NCBI RefSeq assembly: GCF_031755915.1
Contig: NC_083386.1
Location: forward strand, 8,494,001 to 8,558,000
DNA length: 64,000 nucleotides
From: Ziziphus jujuba
Taxonomy: Eukaryota > Streptophyta > Magnoliopsida > Rosales > Rhamnaceae
Direction: 5' to 3'
Below the pieces are notes generated by a model. The model was given only the letters and a program-made list of their open reading frames with translations, made no database searches and had not been told where the DNA came from. Position numbers and translations under genes: made by a program. This document shows, piece after piece, positions 59,958 through 64,000 of the stretch (the stretch's first letter is position 1; every line of letters starts with the position of its first letter).

Positions 59958-60077
59958 AGCTACACTAAAATAAAATATATATTTTTTTTTCAAAAAAAAA
60001 AAAAACCAACCGTTAAACCCTCAAATTCCCTCTCTCTTTTCTGTGTTTTTTCAGAATTCGAGCTTTCAGAGTCCGAA

Positions 60078-61918
60078 ATGGCAGCCTTCGACTACATTAA
60101 GGACATGTATGACATCGCTCTGAAGCCTCGGCTTCTCCGTACGCTTATCAGAGACCATGTCCCCAATGAGAAGCACCCTTTTGGTAGCCCATCCGAGCTT
60201 TCGATGGTGGTCTCCGCAATCAAAACCCACAATCTGCTCTCCGAATATGTTAGAGAACCCACGGACCAAAAGGTAATGGATACTTGGAGAGCCGCCGTTG
60301 ATTCCTGGGTCAACCGCTTGTTGGAGCTCGTTTCCAGTGACATGGTATGAATCTGCTAATTCTTGGTTTCAAACAAAATTATATTGTCTTCTTTCTAATT
60401 GCTTAGCAAAATGCTATCTCTTATTTTTTATAGGGTGGTTGGTGGGTGATTCGTGTATTTTATATATAATGGAAATTGTGGATTCAATCTGACCTTTGCT
60501 TGGTTACTCTGAAAAAATGTGGAGGCGTGAAGGATGGATGGAAAAATAAAATCTTTCCCTGTTTTTAGGAACTTAAATTATTTGATGAAAATTCAGCTTA
60601 AGTGGCTAAACTGTTTCCTTTGTATTTAATGTCGGTTAATTATTATTATTATTATTATTTACTTTTACCAGAAACAAAACTTTGTTAATGCTAATTGTAA
60701 TTATTCTTCGGGCTGTAAGAGAAATTCATACGCAATTTTAGAAAAATATGTTGGAATCGAACTGTTAAAATTTTGTACTTCTGAAGGCTAGTTTTACTTC
60801 ACTTGATAATACAAATTGGACCCGCGTTATAAAGTTAGAATTTGATGCAGTTTGATTATACTGGTGAATGGAGGGAGCAAAATTATCAAAACTTTGTTTT
60901 CTAAGTAATAAGTTTTAGTAGTAAAGTAGGTCGAGGAGACAGGAAGGGTAAAGTTATCTGTTTGTTATTCTACTAAGTTGTTTGAGAATCTTCCTAAGCG
61001 TTTACTAACTTATATGTACTTATGATTCTGTTCCAGCCAGACAAATGTTGGGCAGGAATTTGTTTGCTGGGAATGACTTGTCAAGAATGCAGCTCAGATC
61101 GTTTCTTGGCTTCATATTCTGTTTGGTTCCAGAAGCTTCTATCACATATTCAGGTACGGAAACCAAATTTTAATTATGCATCGTAGTATTGTAATTTGTG
61201 TAATAGTTATAGTTACAAAATTTTATTTTAATTTCCTAGTTGATGATCTATCTGATCATCAATGGAGATCTATGAATCAGAGGTTTCCCTTGAAGCAATC
61301 GTCTACCTATCCTCATATAAGCTTTCATAGAAGTTCCAATCTGGCATTGTACATTTGTTTTCTAATAATGTCTACAAGAACATCAGCACCTCATTTGTCC
61401 TTTTAAATCCTCCTTTTTGTTCATGAACTAGTCTGTTTTAAGAGCTGTTGTGCACAGCACTGAGATAATGCATAATTTGTAAGTCGTCTGTATGGTAGTG
61501 CCATGCCTTAGTCATAATTTGTGCTGTACTTATAGAACTAAGGGTTGGGTTTTTGAATATGACACTTGAAGGTTTCTATATCGTTTCAAAATAATAAAGT
61601 TCTGAATATTTCAAAAAATTCATTTCAATTCCAAAGCTTATAGTTAAGTGGTCTAAGATTTTGAGGTAATATTATGGAAAAACTTTTGTCTGTAATTTGA
61701 TACTTTAACATGTTATGCTACGTTATGTCCTTGTTACAGTCAGCAGCAGCTTCTCATTTTTTGAAGATTGCCTCTTGTGCTTCAATGTCGGATATGCTTA
61801 CAAGGTAATTCATGCATAAATGTAGAAACTTCTGTTTGTGACAACAAATACCATGGGTGCATGGAACTGATTGATTGACTGTGTTTTATCTCAGCTCCTT
61901 TGTCACTAGATGGAGAAA

Positions 61919-61969
<51 letters not shown>

Positions 61970-63941
61970 TTACACAAACATATAGAATATAGAAGATTGA
62001 GGTTATATTTATATATCTATGTAGAAGAAGTAGAGGTTGTGTCTCATGTTAACCTCTTGAATTGAGCTTCATAAAAATTTTGTGGACCTTTTAGGGAGGT
62101 TCTTAAGCCTTATGGAAAGTCTCCATCCCATTCATATATGATGTGGTCTCTTGGTGGTAAATGTTGTGTCAGCACTTATTTTAGAAACGGTACTTCCCAT
62201 CTGCAAAAGCCTTAGGTATGTGTCTTGGTGTAGATCAAATAGTGGTATCTTATGTAAATTGTTATTTGTTTATCATATTCAGTCCTTTGAATACTGGGAG
62301 CCATTTTGTTTTCATGTCAATAAAATGATAATCTCTTATATTATATATATGTTTTATTTTATTTTATTTTATTTCTTTTAAATTTCTCCTGGAAACTTTG
62401 GTACATCTGTGGCTATCAGTAGTCCGTGTTCCAGTTGGTCTTCCTGATTATGCCTCCAATTATTAGGATACTACCATTTTGCTGGTGCTGGATTCTATGT
62501 CAACAATATTTTAGTTAAGCTTTTATGTTGTGAGACAACTTGAAAATGTGACTGAATTTTCCTTGTTACTTTTCTGAATGGACATACACTGATTGCAACT
62601 TTTTCGTTTTCATTATTTTATTTTATACTTGAAGCCTAATGTATATTTGTACACATTTATTCTTTTATAACCCATGAAGCTATTAACTTTTCTGAATAGG
62701 TTAGGAGGATTTCCAAATTTGAAGAAAGATGGAACTGCCCATGCTGGGAAAGTCATTCAACCAGTTTTAAAGCTGTTAAATGATGTTCAATCAGAGGCTG
62801 TTTTGGTAAGTTGCTTGTTTTTGTTACATGTTAATAACCTCTGTCTCTTACTTGAACTTGGGAAAGCTCAGATATACACTGTGGATAGCATATAACATTA
62901 AGTAATGATAATATTTTTGTTCATGGTATTATGTGATCTGATACCAAATTCTTATGTCATCTTCCTTGAATTACTTGCAGGAAGGAGCAAATATTTTATT
63001 ATGCACCATTATAACTTTCTTTCCATTTTCCATCAGTCGTCATTATGAAAGTGTGAGTTCCTTACCCTTCCGTTGCAGAATTTTAACTTCATCACTTGTA
63101 TATTATGTCCAAATTACATAGTGGATTATCAAATATGGTTTCCATGGTGGCAGTTATGATATCCATAGAATTTGCAATGTGTAGGTTAGAAACTGGAAAC
63201 TGGAATTAAATTCTCCATATGTAACCATTTTATGTAACTATATCCAAGGTTGTCAAAATGTGAACTGAACTTCCTATCTTTTGCTCACAAAACTGTATTG
63301 TGGATGGTGTACCATAATATTTTGTGTAAAAGAAGTTGTGCATCAGGAATGCGGATTTGATCCAAGGGCTCAGAAGAGATGGTCTGGATAATGGCTCTAT
63401 CTGGACATTTTGATAAGAGCTTAATTGTGTATTTGCATGCGTGTATGTGATGTACTCATGTGTCTAGACTTCATGGTATTTGGCTTGTGAGATACCTTAT
63501 GTGTTGCAGTTGTATCCATGTCCACAGGTCGGGGAATCATAGCTCTTTGCTAATTTTCCTCCTCTCTGTTTTTCCCCTGGATCTGGCCATCTAAATAATC
63601 ATGAGATGTCGTTTGCTAATGCAATTATAATGTTAATAGTGTAATCTCTTTTCAGGTAGAAGCTGCTATTGCTTCAAAAATGTTGTCAGGAAATTGCAGC
63701 GTTAACATTTTTGAGGTAAAGATTTTCTGTTTTCTCATGATAATGTCTCCAGCATATTACTCTAAGCAAACTATGCTATGCGCATGAATTTGATATCATG
63801 TTAACTTTCAGAAGCTTGCTCATTCTCTAGCGTTACTTCCAAAATCAAGAGGAGATGAGGACAGCTGGTCCTTAATGATGCAGAAGATTTTGTTATTAAT
63901 AAATTATCACTTGAATGATGCCTTCCAAGGGTTTGAAGATG
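60078..63941 (+). CDS. RIX1/PELP1-like pre-rRNA-processing protein, N-terminal part (runs off window)
   Basis: Seven exons are visible and join in frame: 60078-60344, 61037-61153, 61740-61804, 62700-62805, 62981-63052, 63656-63715 and 63812-63941, giving 272 residues and ending in phase 1. More exons must lie beyond 64000. The start MAAFDYIKDMYDIALKPRLL is in good context (AAATGG). The HEAT-like helical region carries KCWAGICLLGMTCQECSSD and LKIASCASMSDMLTR, matching the RIX1 domain of plant proteins related to PELP1 and yeast Rix1. That family works in the Rix1 complex, in ITS2 processing and 60S maturation in the nucleolus or nucleoplasm. The function is inferred from family membership. A telo-box upstream agrees. 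Confidence 0.88.
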
Positions 63942-64000
63942 GTACATATTGATGCTGTATTTTTATGCTTGTGCTGGGTTAAGGTGGTGAGTGACATGAT

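Larger units (their letters stand above)
58072..60077. other. intergenic and promoter of RIX1/PELP1-like gene
   Basis: Mostly A/T-rich: (TA)n near 58138-58151, (CT)n near 59095-59112, and (TA)n followed by (GA)n at 59649-59704. No gene is seen. The last ~150 bases hold the promoter and leader of the next gene. Confidence 0.5.

Noticed and set aside
1..64000. CRISPR arrays, bacterial operons or phage-like modules
   Set aside because: None seen. The repeats are microsatellites, transposon remnants or duplications, and all confident genes are plant nuclear genes with spliceosomal introns or known plant families.

Overview
The window is nuclear DNA of a flowering plant, most likely a woody eudicot of the rosid type. 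The evidence is GT-AG introns, a chloroplast-targeted ACT-repeat protein, a TBL cell-wall acetyltransferase, a germin-like protein, plant-type cytochrome c oxidase subunit 5c, LRR receptor-like-protein debris, and very AT-rich intergenic DNA full of poly(T) and (TA)n tracts. The species is not identified. All coordinates come from reading the sequence by eye. The exon chains given were checked for reading-frame consistency.

Layout. 1-3599 is AT-rich intergenic DNA with one weak two-exon candidate. 3600-8673 is rearranged: three decayed 3' ends of an LRR receptor-like protein gene, two of them in inverted orientation, and a ~1.1 kb direct duplication that also copied the 3' end of the next gene. 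8584-11197 (-) is a membrane-anchored dual-specificity phosphatase-like gene whose active-site loop is split by its only intron. 13887-14192 (-) is a possible small poly-glutamine protein. 15907-19095 (+) is a 4'-phosphopantetheinyl transferase with five exons. 19096-24535 is intergenic, with LTR-like sequence, a two-copy repeat and a broken gene fragment. 24536-40026 (-) is a 15-exon gene for a 1325-residue plant nuclear protein; its introns hold LINE and LTR debris and two tandem duplications. 42174-42738 is a decayed LINE with a poly(A) tail, followed by two unidentified exon-like blocks. 44145-44339 (-) is COX5C with a leader intron. 46973-50929 (+) is an ACR11/ACR12-type ACT-domain protein with ten exons. 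52382-53026 (+) is a single-exon germin-like protein. 54544-56594 (-) is a TBL-family gene with five exons. 57906-58071 is a hairpin element resembling a MITE. From 60078 (+) a RIX1/PELP1-like ribosome-biogenesis gene begins and runs off the right edge; a telo-box lies just upstream of it.

The genes are independent housekeeping or cell-wall genes, not an operon-like pathway. Neighbouring pairs are convergent (transferase and nuclear protein; germin-like and TBL) or divergent (COX5C and ACR; TBL and RIX1/PELP1). I found no convincing new multi-gene system. The most notable features are the inverted and direct duplications at 3.6-8.7 kb, the large nuclear-protein gene that keeps every exon open amid transposon debris, the hairpin element at 57.9 kb, and the unidentified broken exons at 23.4-23.8 and 42.8-43.3 kb.
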